64,000 nucleotides of DNA, from positions 1,028,122 to 1,092,121 of the forward strand of contig JBDOQK010000002.1 in NCBI GenBank assembly GCA_040437565.1, given 5' to 3'. The stretch's first letter is position 1. Every line of letters begins with the position of its first letter. The position numbers and the translations under genes are program-made. Below, in pieces: positions 47,494 to 57,849 of the stretch. This DNA is from Albugo candida (lineage: Eukaryota > Oomycota > Peronosporomycetes > Albuginales). The notes beneath the pieces were generated by a model that saw only the letters and a program-made list of their open reading frames with translations, made no database searches and was not told the DNA's origin.

Positions 47494-50400
47494 TCAATAG
47501 CAATCATCACCGATGAAAGTCACACGTTTCCTTTTATAACCTTTTGAGTTGTACATTACGCCATGTGATATTTCAAGAAAATGCGCTTGGTATCGCTGAT
47601 CGTGCTGATCTTGCATCGAATTAGGTGGATGACCATCCCCTGGGGCGAATGCAGTTGTAGCGCCTTGCCCAGAATGACCTTTCTTCTGGCTAGTCGTTGC
47701 ATCATGTTCCTCGTGCCGTGATACATTACCATAATTAAACATGACACTATACTGCAAGTCTGCCTCGTCACTAATTTCGCTAGGATCAAGTAAGCGTAAA
47801 TTATCGAGCAAATAATCCACTCTTTGTCGTAATCGCGAAGCTTTTTTAGTGCATTTGATGATTTTCTCATTGATTTGATTTGTACTTGATTTTCCAGCAA
47901 TCAATAGAGATTTGTATTGATTCTTCACCAAATGCCTTGCGTTCATGACAAATTCCTCCCCGGAATATTGTGAAGCATTTTCAGTCGATTCGATAAAACT
48001 TTGTGTATTATCGTGGAGTTGATGCAAGATTTCTTCGAGACTTCCGCACATTACAAGTTGTTCGACTACCACTGCCTTCTTGGCCCCGATGCGATAAGCA
48101 CGACTGATGACTTGATCTGCTAACGACTTATCCCATATCTCATCGGCAAAGAATATATGACTCACAAAGGAGAGATCTAGGCCATGAGCTCCGACATCAG
48201 TCAAGCATAAGACCTGTATTTTCGGATCACTTCGAAAAAGATTTAGCTGCCTCTGCCGTTCCGGAATACTCAACCCTGTAACGAATGTAGCGCAATGGAT
48301 GCCTTGTTGTGCACACGAAACTCTAATTCGCCAGATATGTTCTTTGAATTGAGAGAAAACTATCACTTTCAAAGACGTAGAGGTCTCGGTTCCTCTTGAA
48401 TCAGTATCTTTAGATTCGACTGAGCTCAACTCACGGATTCGATGAGTTATATAGCATGCTTTACTCGACCAAATTTTTCTGAAGTCTTTTGTGAAATCCA
48501 AGCTGCGCTTTTGAACACGCAAGTTGATACCTACAGAGTTCAAGATACCAGCTTCACATCTATCTGATAACAGGGAGCTCGGACTGGCAGAAACGCTACC
48601 ATTAATTCCATCGGAGATCAGCTCAGCGGTTCTACCTCTACTTGAGCTAGTTCTTCGGTCTGTAAGCCTTTCAGCCTTAGCCACGATATCTGAAACAAAA
48701 TCATCATCTCCCCATTTTAATTCAAATCCTGGTTGCAAGCGTTGTAGATCCTCTGGATCGTATTCTTTCCCACATGTTGCACATACAGGGCCTCGTACAT
48801 CAAATTGTTTTTTGACGCATGCTGCGCAGACAAGGTGGCCACAAGTCAGCACAATTAATAGTTGTAGTTGCCGATCACAAACTCCGCATCGTGTTGTACG
48901 TCCTGGTAGCTGCGCATCTCTTAAAAATCGCAACAAATCGTGTCGAATATCACCCTCAATTTGATGAAAATTCATTAATTCGATTGTTTCGAGGTACGAT
49001 TTTCGACTGAGAGTAATGTTCAGCAAACATGCACCAGCACAAGCTAGACGAAGACTTCGAGTAAGTTGATTCGCATACTTCCTATTTCGCGGGTTGAGCA
49101 AACTGTCTGGATGCAACTTCCCAGGCTGCTTTGGGTCGATATTGGTTAGAAAAAGGTTTGTGACCACAGCACTAGCAACAGCATTATAGATTGCGTATTC
49201 TTCGGGCATGGCTTTTATGTATACCGATTTCCTTACTGGTTCTGAAGGAACGCTCTGAACGCAGCGCTTGGTGTGTCGGATCATAATACGATGCAGGAGT
49301 TGCTTCAGCCGGAAGCAAGCTATTGTAGGCTGTTTTTCGAAAGGTAAAGAAATAGCCTTGGACCAAAATTTGCCATTCGCGGATCCAAGCGGTAAGTCAC
49401 GGAGAAAGAACAGTTGTCCATGTAGATACTTCAGGTCTTCCGAAGTATTAGTATTTGGAGTAGGTGTACCCGTCATCAACCAACGCTTATCAGATGTGAG
49501 CCCTTGTGCCATCTGTAGTTGGTATGAGCAACTTTGAACTCCCAATCTATGACCTTCATCCACGACGATGCGCACCCAATGTAACATGAGGAAAGGTGAA
49601 GTTCCTTTTCTAATTTGACCATTAGCATACCGTTCTAGTCCATCAGAACCATACCGATCAGGGGCTCTCTCTTCCAAAGCCGAAGGTGGCCTTCGATGTC
49701 TCCATTCGTCCGTAAGCCTATTGAATGTTGTTATTACAATATCGTGCGCAGCAAGATCTTCTGCATCGGGGGAGATATTGCCTCCATAATCGACATACAC
49801 ACGCAGCATCCCGTATTTTACATGTACAGTAATTTGAGACGCCCAGTGTCCAACAAGCGAAGTAGGAACGATAATAAGTGTCGTTTTGGATGGTATCAGT
49901 TGACTACTTCTTATCGATCGGCCACGAGACGTAGAAGAACGCAGTGAGGATCCAATCCCTTCAACAGTGAGATTGGTCATCTCCGAACTCTGACCATTTG
50001 TCCGCAGTAGCAGCGCAAGCATGGTGACGGTTTTACCAAGGCCAGGTTCATCACAAAGTAATCCGCCTCGACAATCTTGGTATTTGCTGGTACGATTTCT
50101 CACCAGCTTGCTTTCCGTAAAGTCGATCGCACAAGTATCTGAAGTTGCGCTCTTGGGAAAATAAAACGGATGGCTTCCTCCATTCGTTTGTTTTCGTTCG
50201 CGGTACAGCATCCATTTCAGACATTGCTTTTGATGGGGAAATAGGCCTAAGCGAAGACCGGGGACTACTTCATAAGAAAGATGCTGGAATATGGAGCACA
50301 CTCCGCTTATTGATGCGATATTTCTTGCATTTAACATTTGAAGGATTCGTTGAATCAATATCGTGGGTAAATCAATCAAAGACCTGTTCGGACTTATCTC

Positions 50401-51249
50401 TTTCGAACATATCGACTTGGGTTGTCGTATAGGCATTTGGTCGGCTTCACATGAAGTTATGATACTCGAAAACACGTCTGCGATCGCAAAAAGGACGTGA
50501 AAATCGTTCAAGTGCTTCTTCTGAATACGATCGTCTCCATGCACTACTTTGTGGAAATGAGTACGGCATCTCAACACGTGACATGTACTGTTTCGTGCTG
50601 ATTCTGCAGCAGCTATCCACAGTTTGTCGGGGTAGCTCATAGTTTTATGAGTCAGACAAGTTTCGAGATGGTACAAGATTGAAGAAAATTTGTTCAAAGA
50701 TGCGGAGTGCTCAAAATTGATTTCTGTATGCAAGCTAATTTGAAGGCGGATTAATGCTCGATCTTCGTCGTCAAAACGATAGATACAGTACCACGATTCT
50801 ATGGATAAAATCTTTTGGTCTACGAGAAGAAGACATTCATCGAGTAAACGGATCGGAGGACACGCACATTGCAAGTCGTGTGGGATGTGTCGGCTTTGAT
50901 TGCACTGGTAAATAAAAGTGAGATCCCGTGAAGTGGATAGTATCTCAATTATTGGCAGCGATTGAAGACTATTGAGTCGATGCAGCTCAATGGGAAATCG
51001 TAGTAGAGTATCTTTTCGTAAACCTTCTTGTTTGCGCGAAGAAAGAATTGCATGCTGAAATTTTAAAGCCTCTGAATTGGGAATAATAACTAGCTCCAGA
51101 GCAGAAGATTCTCGATAATCTTCTGTACTTTCAATCATAATCAGACTTTTAGTTCGAACACTAGGGTATATCAGCTTGGACAATGAATAAATAATAGCAG
51201 TATCGATCAGAGCAATGACAGGAGAAAAACATGACTCAACAACCTGCAT
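47494..51249 (-). CDS. F-box / SNF2 helicase / RING-finger protein
   Basis: 1251 residues without interruption. An F-box-like segment (LIDLPTILIQRILQMLNARN, about 291-325) is followed by SNF2 ATPase motifs: Walker A GLLCDEPGLGKT (about 396-407, with DEPGLGKT instead of the usual DEMGLGKT), DEGH (564-567) and LMTGTPTPN (about 591-599). A C3HC4 RING finger is inserted between the lobes (C788, C791, C802, H804, C807, C810, C822, C825), and the C-terminal lobe has VIFSQF (about 962) and QVISRAYRIGAKK (1046-1058). Plants have F-box SNF2 helicases with this layout, and RING insertion is typical of Rad5/Rad16-like members. The likely role is nuclear ATP-dependent chromatin or repair remodelling coupled to ubiquitin ligation, which is inference. 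The first Met overlaps a splice acceptor (ATGCAG|G), so the true start is probably upstream. The gene is divergent from the dynein fragment. Confidence 0.93.
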   Translation of the reverse strand: MQVVESCFSPVIALIDTAIIYSLSKLIYPSVRTKSLIMIESTEDYRESSALELVIIPNSEALKFQHAILSSRKQEGLRKDTLLRFPIELHRLNSLQSLPIIEILSTSRDLTFIYQCNQSRHIPHDLQCACPPIRLLDECLLLVDQKILSIESWYCIYRFDDEDRALIRLQISLHTEINFEHSASLNKFSSILYHLETCLTHKTMSYPDKLWIAAAESARNSTCHVLRCRTHFHKVVHGDDRIQKKHLNDFHVLFAIADVFSSIITSCEADQMPIRQPKSICSKEISPNRSLIDLPTILIQRILQMLNARNIASISGVCSIFQHLSYEVVPGLRLGLFPHQKQCLKWMLYRERKQTNGGSHPFYFPKSATSDTCAIDFTESKLVRNRTSKYQDCRGGLLCDEPGLGKTVTMLALLLRTNGQSSEMTNLTVEGIGSSLRSSTSRGRSIRSSQLIPSKTTLIIVPTSLVGHWASQITVHVKYGMLRVYVDYGGNISPDAEDLAAHDIVITTFNRLTDEWRHRRPPSALEERAPDRYGSDGLERYANGQIRKGTSPFLMLHWVRIVVDEGHRLGVQSCSYQLQMAQGLTSDKRWLMTGTPTPNTNTSEDLKYLHGQLFFLRDLPLGSANGKFWSKAISLPFEKQPTIACFRLKQLLHRIMIRHTKRCVQSVPSEPVRKSVYIKAMPEEYAIYNAVASAVVTNLFLTNIDPKQPGKLHPDSLLNPRNRKYANQLTRSLRLACAGACLLNITLSRKSYLETIELMNFHQIEGDIRHDLLRFLRDAQLPGRTTRCGVCDRQLQLLIVLTCGHLVCAACVKKQFDVRGPVCATCGKEYDPEDLQRLQPGFELKWGDDDFVSDIVAKAERLTDRRTSSSRGRTAELISDGINGSVSASPSSLLSDRCEAGILNSVGINLRVQKRSLDFTKDFRKIWSSKACYITHRIRELSSVESKDTDSRGTETSTSLKVIVFSQFKEHIWRIRVSCAQQGIHCATFVTGLSIPERQRQLNLFRSDPKIQVLCLTDVGAHGLDLSFVSHIFFADEIWDKSLADQVISRAYRIGAKKAVVVEQLVMCGSLEEILHQLHDNTQSFIESTENASQYSGEEFVMNARHLVKNQYKSLLIAGKSSTNQINEKIIKCTKKASRLRQRVDYLLDNLRLLDPSEISDEADLQYSVMFNYGNVSRHEEHDATTSQKKGHSGQGATTAFAPGDGHPPNSMQDQHDQRYQAHFLEISHGVMYNSKGYKRKRVTFIGDDCY

Positions 51250-51327
51250 GTTTAGTCAAAATAAATAGACTTATACGTCGACTTCAGCTATATCGATCAA
51301 GCAGATGCATTTGCAAATCATACTTAC

Positions 51328-51407
51328 AATCTCGTAGAACTCTGCACGAATGATGGCAACATGACTCGTTATGCTTTCTAGATAACATCTTGAGCAGTAA
51401 ATATTGT
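51328..51407 (-). CDS. Probable upstream exon of the SNF2 helicase gene
   Basis: Minus strand. A good acceptor (pyrimidine run, then ATGCGACTGTAG) precedes 51407. The 80-bp stretch then reads openly as NIYCSRCYLESITSHVAIIR, AEFYEI, and ends at a consensus donor GTAAGTATG (51327). The 84-bp intron 51244-51327 has a branch-like GACTAAAC and ends ATGCAG. Splicing joins in phase to VVESCFSPVIALID of the main frame. The exon starts two bases into a codon, so at least one more exon lies upstream; I could not place it. Confidence 0.55.
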
Positions 51408-51651
51408 CTACAGTCGCATATAAAAAACAGAGGTATTAACTCAAAGGTGCAGATTACATTCGAAAAAGACGCAGCAAGCACATAATTAAAGGCTGCTGCT
51501 GTGTGATCTTAGTGTGCTGAACAAGTTATATACAATTTGGTACTATCACTATCCAATATCAAGAATCTTCTGATCCATAAAGCGCAATCTAGAAGCGTTT
51601 CATGTGAATTTGGTTAAAGGAGTTTTTATGTAACGACCTTTCGAGTTTTAA
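51408..51651. promoter_or_regulatory. Divergent intergenic region (shared 5' flank)
   Basis: About 240 bp between the last placed helicase exon (minus) and the dynein-fragment start (plus). It probably holds the first helicase exon and both promoters. I see no motif clear enough to name. Confidence 0.4.
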
Positions 51652-54375
51652 ATGAGTGAGAAAGAAAGAAAATATCAACGACTGCCATCCAGAGGTTTTT
51701 TCGATACTCCATTGAGAAGGGCCCGCCCAAATTCTACACCACAGACACAGAACCAGAAAGAGCGATTGAATGGTCAAACAATTTCAGTCCGTGGTGGACT
51801 TGCTTCCATAATCAAAAATGACGTTGCTCCGATCACATTTTCCTGTAAAAAGACAGATGTCTTACGTAACAATTTGGCTCCGAATAAAGATACACGTCCG
51901 ACAACTCTTAGACCGCAATCGACTGGGAAATTGAAAGGCTCAGCCCTGGTCCACTGGCTTGTGAAGAACGCCCCGCCCAAATATTTATATCTTAGACCAA
52001 ATCAGTCCAACACACAAGATGAAGTAGAATGGTCGACCAGTCACTTTATACCATTACACTATTTCATCAACGTCGACGAGCAAGCATCTGGCTTTGAAAA
52101 CGCTTTATTTGAGAAAGGTCCTTTTGATGCCGTAGCGCTGCCAATGATTACGTCGTCTGGACAACCTGGAAATTGGTCTACTTGTAAAGTAATTGCTCCT
52201 GCCAAGAAGAGTCACTTTTTTGCTATTTCCTGGTCAGGGGGAAGTCGAGTTGGCAAACCTCTTGTTCATAGAGGATTAATTTGCTTTGAGATTGATGAGC
52301 CTGAGAAATTCCTTAAAAATTTACATGATGCAATCGAAAGGCGAACCAAAGCTGAAGAGTTGCTGCGATATATACATCTTATTAACACAGTCTCACTGAG
52401 TGAAGATTACTCATTATCACAGTCTACTATCAATCAAATTTTATCCTTAGCACTTGACGATCATGAACGAAGGCAAAATAAGGTGTGGAAACGATCGAGC
52501 ATTACTGCTTTGATCGAAGAAGTTTCTGCAGACTACAGCATACTCATGAAAAAACTTGTGTTCGAGTCTATCGAGGAGAATTTAGAGTACGGAATGTTGA
52601 CGCTAGAGTCATTTCGAACTACAAATGGTTATCTATTTCTAAATTACGATCAGCGCAATGTCAGGAGATTGAAGACGAAAGAACTGAAAAGATTTCAGTT
52701 GACGCTGTTAGCAAACTCTGTCCTCGTTGCTTCCATCATTGAAGTACAAGGAGCCTGCATAAAGCTTGTGAAGCAAACGAACGTGATACATTTCAATGCT
52801 GCCGAAAATACCGACTTTTCACCACAAAAACGCCTTACAAGCAGTAAGATGATTTCAAGAGTAAAATTACCAACGCAAAGTGATCATAACAGCGGTAGAA
52901 GTATGACATTGGAAGAACTGACCGCAGCAATTACTCGTATGTCGAATGCGATGCTGCGCTCAGTTCGGGACGATTTTGCACGTAAAGTGGCCAAACAGGT
53001 TCATGCTACCTTACATGATGCCCGCATTCCATCATATGATGTGACCCAGTCGAACCGATCTGCTTACATGACAACTGATCTAAAGAGATTGCTCACTCGT
53101 ATGGATTTCATGTTGCAGAATGCAATAAGTGAGTTTCTCCTGACAAATTTCGAACTATACACGTCCATAGTCGAAGAGATGGCGTGTTTCGATTTCAGGA
53201 TACAATCTTTGATGGAGGTGTGGATCTATTCGAAGCAAAATTCGAATGCAAAAGCCAGCTTTTCTTCTCGTAATTGCTCAGTATTTCGTCTTGAAGTAGT
53301 AGCTTCTCATGAAAATGGTCAGGAGTCATCACAAAACAAGGATGTGAAGGATAATTCTGGGCTGAAATCTAAATGTTTATATGACGTTCCTCATGACTAC
53401 GAAAAGGTTTGGAGTGCACTTGATGATGTCACACCAACCATTCATAAAAGACCCAAGTTGAGATTTGCGTATGTCATCAGTCCAAATGACTATCTTGATG
53501 CTTTTTTGAGTATATTTACGATAGCCCTGAGTCACGTGGAGTCATTGGATCTACTCGAACGCCTTGTAATGGACCGTATCTTTTGGCCAACACAATGCTT
53601 TATACGGTGCCCCGACAATGATTACACTTCACTTCAGCAATTGCGTGAAAGAATTTGTGATGCTATGTCACATGCTATCGTTCCCACAAAGAGATATCTT
53701 GACCTTTTGGAAGTCTACGTTCCACTACTGAATCTCGATCCGCAAGATTACGTAAAATCGCTTTATCTCCAACCAACCGAATTGAAAAACGACGCATCTT
53801 CCAGAGCCATAGACGCCGGGCCGGATGGTGACCGCGACCAATCGCTCGGTGCCCCAGACATAGCAAAACTCTCACGTTCTCTACGTGATCATCAAATGTT
53901 GGAACAAAACATCCAGCATGAGATTCCCGACTCTGCAATATGCGCTGGTTTATTTGAGATTGATGTCTCCAAAATAAGAGGATTGCTAGCCAAGAAGCAT
54001 CGAGAAATCATTCTCAGATTGCTGGAAGCCCACGCGTCTTCGACAAATGAGGCTGCAAAAAGGATATTGGCGAAATTCGACAATGTAAATTCCAAACTGA
54101 ATACCAGACCCATCAACATCGAGGATGCCCACCAATTACAAGACTATCTCTCAAACATACAACAGATCGTTGTACCTCTGATCGAAAATGTGCAAGAAAT
54201 TGCGAGCAACAGCGAGATTTTCGACGAGTTTCAGTATACTCTCTCTGATGAGCACCTTCGCACGCTTTGGTTATTACAAGCATGGCCGCCAAAACTCGCC
54301 AAAACCGTGGTACTAGCAAAGGATTCACTGGAAGAGAAGTTGGAATCTATCATGAAGCATGAACGCCAAGTGTAA
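51652..54375 (+). CDS. N-terminal stem remnant of an axonemal dynein heavy chain
   Basis: An intact 907-codon frame. The best match is the C-terminal part (residues about 640-907). It includes LERLVMDRIFWPTQCF, VPTKRYLDLLEVYVPLLNLD, then FEIDVSKIRGLLAKKHREII, an alanine-rich helix, RPINIEDAHQLQDYLSNIQ, and FDEFQYTLSDEHLRTLWLLQ followed by AWPPKLAKTV. That order (KR..L..., P.sIEdl..l.dyl, F.Y.LSdE....W....WP.K) is the stem segment directly before the linker of axonemal dynein heavy chains. Full-length family members exceed 4000 residues; here linker, six AAA domains, stalk and microtubule-binding domain are all missing. Only 1.3 kb separates the stop from the next gene, so an intron cannot rescue it. 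The stop sits in CAAGTGTAAGC, which also resembles a donor site. Either a retained stump or a young pseudogene. Confidence 0.75.
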   Translation: MSEKERKYQRLPSRGFFDTPLRRARPNSTPQTQNQKERLNGQTISVRGGLASIIKNDVAPITFSCKKTDVLRNNLAPNKDTRPTTLRPQSTGKLKGSALVHWLVKNAPPKYLYLRPNQSNTQDEVEWSTSHFIPLHYFINVDEQASGFENALFEKGPFDAVALPMITSSGQPGNWSTCKVIAPAKKSHFFAISWSGGSRVGKPLVHRGLICFEIDEPEKFLKNLHDAIERRTKAEELLRYIHLINTVSLSEDYSLSQSTINQILSLALDDHERRQNKVWKRSSITALIEEVSADYSILMKKLVFESIEENLEYGMLTLESFRTTNGYLFLNYDQRNVRRLKTKELKRFQLTLLANSVLVASIIEVQGACIKLVKQTNVIHFNAAENTDFSPQKRLTSSKMISRVKLPTQSDHNSGRSMTLEELTAAITRMSNAMLRSVRDDFARKVAKQVHATLHDARIPSYDVTQSNRSAYMTTDLKRLLTRMDFMLQNAISEFLLTNFELYTSIVEEMACFDFRIQSLMEVWIYSKQNSNAKASFSSRNCSVFRLEVVASHENGQESSQNKDVKDNSGLKSKCLYDVPHDYEKVWSALDDVTPTIHKRPKLRFAYVISPNDYLDAFLSIFTIALSHVESLDLLERLVMDRIFWPTQCFIRCPDNDYTSLQQLRERICDAMSHAIVPTKRYLDLLEVYVPLLNLDPQDYVKSLYLQPTELKNDASSRAIDAGPDGDRDQSLGAPDIAKLSRSLRDHQMLEQNIQHEIPDSAICAGLFEIDVSKIRGLLAKKHREIILRLLEAHASSTNEAAKRILAKFDNVNSKLNTRPINIEDAHQLQDYLSNIQQIVVPLIENVQEIASNSEIFDEFQYTLSDEHLRTLWLLQAWPPKLAKTVVLAKDSLEEKLESIMKHERQV

Positions 54376-55671
54376 GCAGTTTTTAGCATCTTAAAAAAAT
54401 TATACAGTGCTCCATTCCGTATTGCGCGAGAGCAAGACCTTTTTTGGGAGAAAAACTTCGACGATGAAGACGTTAGACTCAATCGGTACGTTCTTTATCG
54501 AGCTGTCCTTGCTCTTCAGCTTTGCACACACATCCATGGCCGTACCTATTAGCTGCATATATAATCGGAAAGTCTAATGAATTCATTCTGGCACATTTTC
54601 AATATTATTGTGGCGATGCTGTGCAACCATAACTTCAGTCCATGGTATTATGCAATCAGCCGATAGGAAGTAGGTGTGCACATCGTAACACGCTTTTCAA
54701 ATTTCCTATCCACTATTTCACACTTAGCATCCACGTCTGAAGTCGTGAAATAGATTTTGTGGAAGAAATTTTCATTTTCAATTTATCCTTTCGCTTCGTG
54801 TACGACAACAGCAAGATTCTAAATTAGTTGGATGGCTACATTCCGCTGTGGGAAGCATCAATCGGTGTTACGGTACCATTTGTATATTCGTATTTCCAGG
54901 CTGACTACAATCGCTTTATTGAGGCGGGCTTATTGCAATGGGAGTATTGAGAAAATTCTCCTTCTAGAACGTATGAAACGGGATACTTTTGATACACATA
55001 ATTCCTGAATAGAACTCGTAGCACGACATTGATTTCGTCGATTTGAGAGCGGCACTATTGATAGGTAAAATAAAGCGATAAAGTATTCAACCTTCAGGCC
55101 GAGAAACCTTACATTTGGTTCTTGCTGCTAGTATTACAAACCTAAATTAGAAGAGTGCAAGACATATGCGTTGCACGACAAGGATGGGAATTTATGTCTA
55201 AAGCACTCTGAGTTGAGGCTTTTCTTAACTCTCATGAGAAAGCATCTCCAAGATAGCTGAAGAGAATCAGCATTTCCAGTATACTAATGCAGATTCTACA
55301 AACCGTCAACTCCTGGAGTAACGTAGCTATGGTAATTACATGAGCTATCATTATATATGCAATCGGGGTAAGCAATTGATGGTATGTGAGTTATCATTCT
55401 GCTTCACGACCGGCACGACCGCCTTCACTCCCATGTTTATTCTGCCGACCATATGACTGGCTAGTTTCCAGATACTTCCACACTCTGATTCATGTGCAAA
55501 TGGAACCGATAGTACTGCACTATAAATCATTTATACACGCCAAGATTATACGTATCCATCAAACATCGAATAACAATACCTTATCGACACTAAGCAAAGG
55601 ACCCCATTCAAAAGATATGAGATAATACCTCAGCTCTTTTTGTCCAATCCATTCTTCCACTCAGACTAGGA
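54376..55671. other. Gene-poor flank, no dynein motor recognisable
   Basis: The dynein frame stays open for about 58 further codons after the first stop (AVFSILKKLYSAPFRIAREQ and on), then closes. Further along there is a short protein-like stretch, LEECKTYALHDKDGNLCLKH (about 55150-55210). I recognise no AAA, stalk or linker motif on either strand. Confidence 0.5.
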
Positions 55672-57749
55672 ATGGACTCGGATACCGTTTGGCTTCGACT
55701 AGAGCTTTTCGAACTCGGGCTGCTACATGTACCGATAAAGTCTACCAGCATCACCACACTTTGTGCAGTAACGAGAGCTCTGGACTGTATTTCTGGTTGC
55801 CAGAACGACGATCAAGATGTCAACATGACGCCAGAATCGGAAGAATATAAAAACGACAATGCGCAATCGCAAGCAATCAAGTAATTTGTATCCCATTGCT
55901 AAAACGGAGATAAACCGCGCTTTCTCGTAGTTTTAATACATGGAAGTCAGTCGTTAAAGAACACCTGGAATGGCCCGAAGAAAATTATACAGCGTAATGA
56001 TCCAATCATTTATAGCAATTTATCACAAACTTGATCATTCTTTCAAATCTGATGTAGGTTTTGGCTCCTTCTTGTCTACTTTCATCGCAACATACCAACA
56101 TGGGACGAAACGGAAAAAGTCATCCTGACAGAAGAGCGGTGTCTATCGGTCGAAGTCGTCCCAACACATAGAATCACAATATTTTTATTTGTACAAGCAA
56201 GTCGTTTTCATGCCTCAAAAACGAAAGCCACCCTTGATTCATTTAATGCAAAATGGTGTCGAGAATTCCCGACTGCGGGCACTGAAAAGGCGAGTATCAT
56301 ACAATCACCATCTGGAGGAGCGTCTCCAGTGCTATTATCGCCGCACACTAAAGCAATGCAAGATCGTGCGACGCTAGATGACTACTATTTGTCGTTTGTG
56401 GGCAATAATCTTGAAACTCTTTTCCAGTTGCTCTTTCCACAACTGGAATCGACTCCTGAAAGTGAAAAGCATATACATTCAGATCAAGTTGATCAGCTTG
56501 GGTTTTTAGTATCATTTGGAATTGAAAAGGATGAACCTCTCAGCACAGTATATAAACTCTGGCGTGTTGATACGCATGGAAATAAGTTTGAGACTGCGAA
56601 CCGGATCTGTGAGTTTCTAAAACGCTCACTGGGTTTAAGCACAGATTTATATCCCGCCTTGGGATTCTCACTTGTGGAAAATGTATCCTTGCATATTGGA
56701 GCACAAAATGGTATCAATTTGAGATATCAAGAGTATCAATTCTCATGTACTGTATCTGATAGATTCAGGTCAATACCAGAAGCCAATTGTGATCTCAAAT
56801 GTTTCGAAATCGACCATTATACGTCAATCAGATTCGTCTGACGAAGACTGGAACGAAAGCGATTTGGTTATCCATGCTTGTCATGATACTTACATTTATG
56901 TTCTTGGCTGTATACGATATCCTTTTTCCAAACTCGAAGCCAATGCTTCTTCCGATCATAACATTCCAAAGGAATCCTTAACTTTGTCGCACTCATGTAT
57001 TTGTTATTGCGTGTAGTAATTGCAAGATCATTATTGCTCCCAATCGAGGCGTGTGTAGTATGGATCGATGCAACAGCACCTCTTTCACGATTGCATCTGG
57101 ACTCATCCGCGTCAGGTGAGCTTCTTCGTCATCTCACCTGTAAAAGGGGCGACTTACGTCTCCGTAGTAATTGCTTGGACGTGACTATCAACGCGTATAC
57201 GTTGGCTCCGCTAATCATGATGGGAGAAAATATCGGAATTGTGCTTGGACCCCACAATACAAAATATCCAACACAGAGATGTAATTCAGAAGCTCGGAAA
57301 CTGATTCAGAATTCAACTTCGTTTGGAGAATGGAGCAGGTTTATAAACCTCGAAAGCGAGCAAGGTACCATTGTTATTTAAGTCAAGATGGACGAAAAAT
57401 GGAGCAGCTATCCCAGTACGTATTTTTTAGATCATGTCACAAGCACTGGAAATTTTGCAAAGCCGGCCATTGAATTGCAAAAACCGCACGATTTTTTAGT
57501 CATTACGATTCCAATCATTGCAACCGTACTGAAGCTGGAATTCCCTTTTCCACTGCCAGAAAAATTCCGTGAAGCCCTTTCGAAACAGGCCGAAGAGATT
57601 GAGAATTTCAGAAACATGATATGCGATGAGGAATTTGATGCTGCTACGAAGCGTTTGCTGGAGCAAGTGATACAGAACCGATTCAAGGAGTGGCTGACCG
57701 TGACAGGAAATGCACGTCAGATACTTGATCTTGTGCACATAGAAAAAAC
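55672..57749 (+). pseudogene. TBCCD1: TBCC domain-containing protein 1 (TBCCD1), decaying
   Basis: The start, MDSDTVWLRLELFELGLLHV, matches the TBCCD1 N-terminus. The same frame resumes after a plausible 177-bp GT-AG intron (55881-56057) and runs to 56841 (DDYYLSFVGNNLETLFQLLF, DQVDQLGFLVSFGIEKDEPL). The TBCC beta-helix then changes frame: DLVIHACHDTYIYVLGCIRY lies in frame 2, while NCLDVTINAYTLAPLIMMGE and NIGIVLGPHNTKYP lie in frame 1. An in-frame TAA at 57379 precedes the C-terminal domain (PHDFLVITIPI..., FREALSKQAEEIENFRNMIC, QNRFKEWLTVTGNARQILDL), which aligns with human TBCCD1 (ENKFYEWLINTGHRQQLDSL). Known family role: centrosome/centriole positioning and basal-body linkage. At least two frame changes and one stop; cut by the gap at 57750. 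Confidence 0.8.
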
Positions 57750-57849
57750 NNNNNNNNNNNNNNNNNNNNNNNNNNNNNNNNNNNNNNNNNNNNNNNNNNN
57801 NNNNNNNNNNNNNNNNNNNNNNNNNNNNNNNNNNNNNNNNNNNNNNNNN
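57750..57849. other. 100-N gap at the 3' end of TBCCD1
   Basis: The flanks are not duplicates of each other. Left is the TBCCD1 C-terminal domain; right is unrelated, possibly copia sequence. Confidence 0.75.

Noticed and set aside
47556-47900. 114-codon minus-strand frame
   Set aside because: Out-of-frame shadow of the helicase C-terminus.
48524-48964. 146-codon open frame on the plus strand
   Set aside because: Lies wholly antisense to the SNF2 helicase coding frame, with no domain or codon signal of its own.
54373-54390. Intron donor (CAAGTGTAAGC) rescuing the dynein frame
   Set aside because: The donor-like sequence is real, but the 1.3 kb before TBCCD1 contains no recognisable linker or motor sequence on the plus strand, so splicing could not restore a full heavy chain here.
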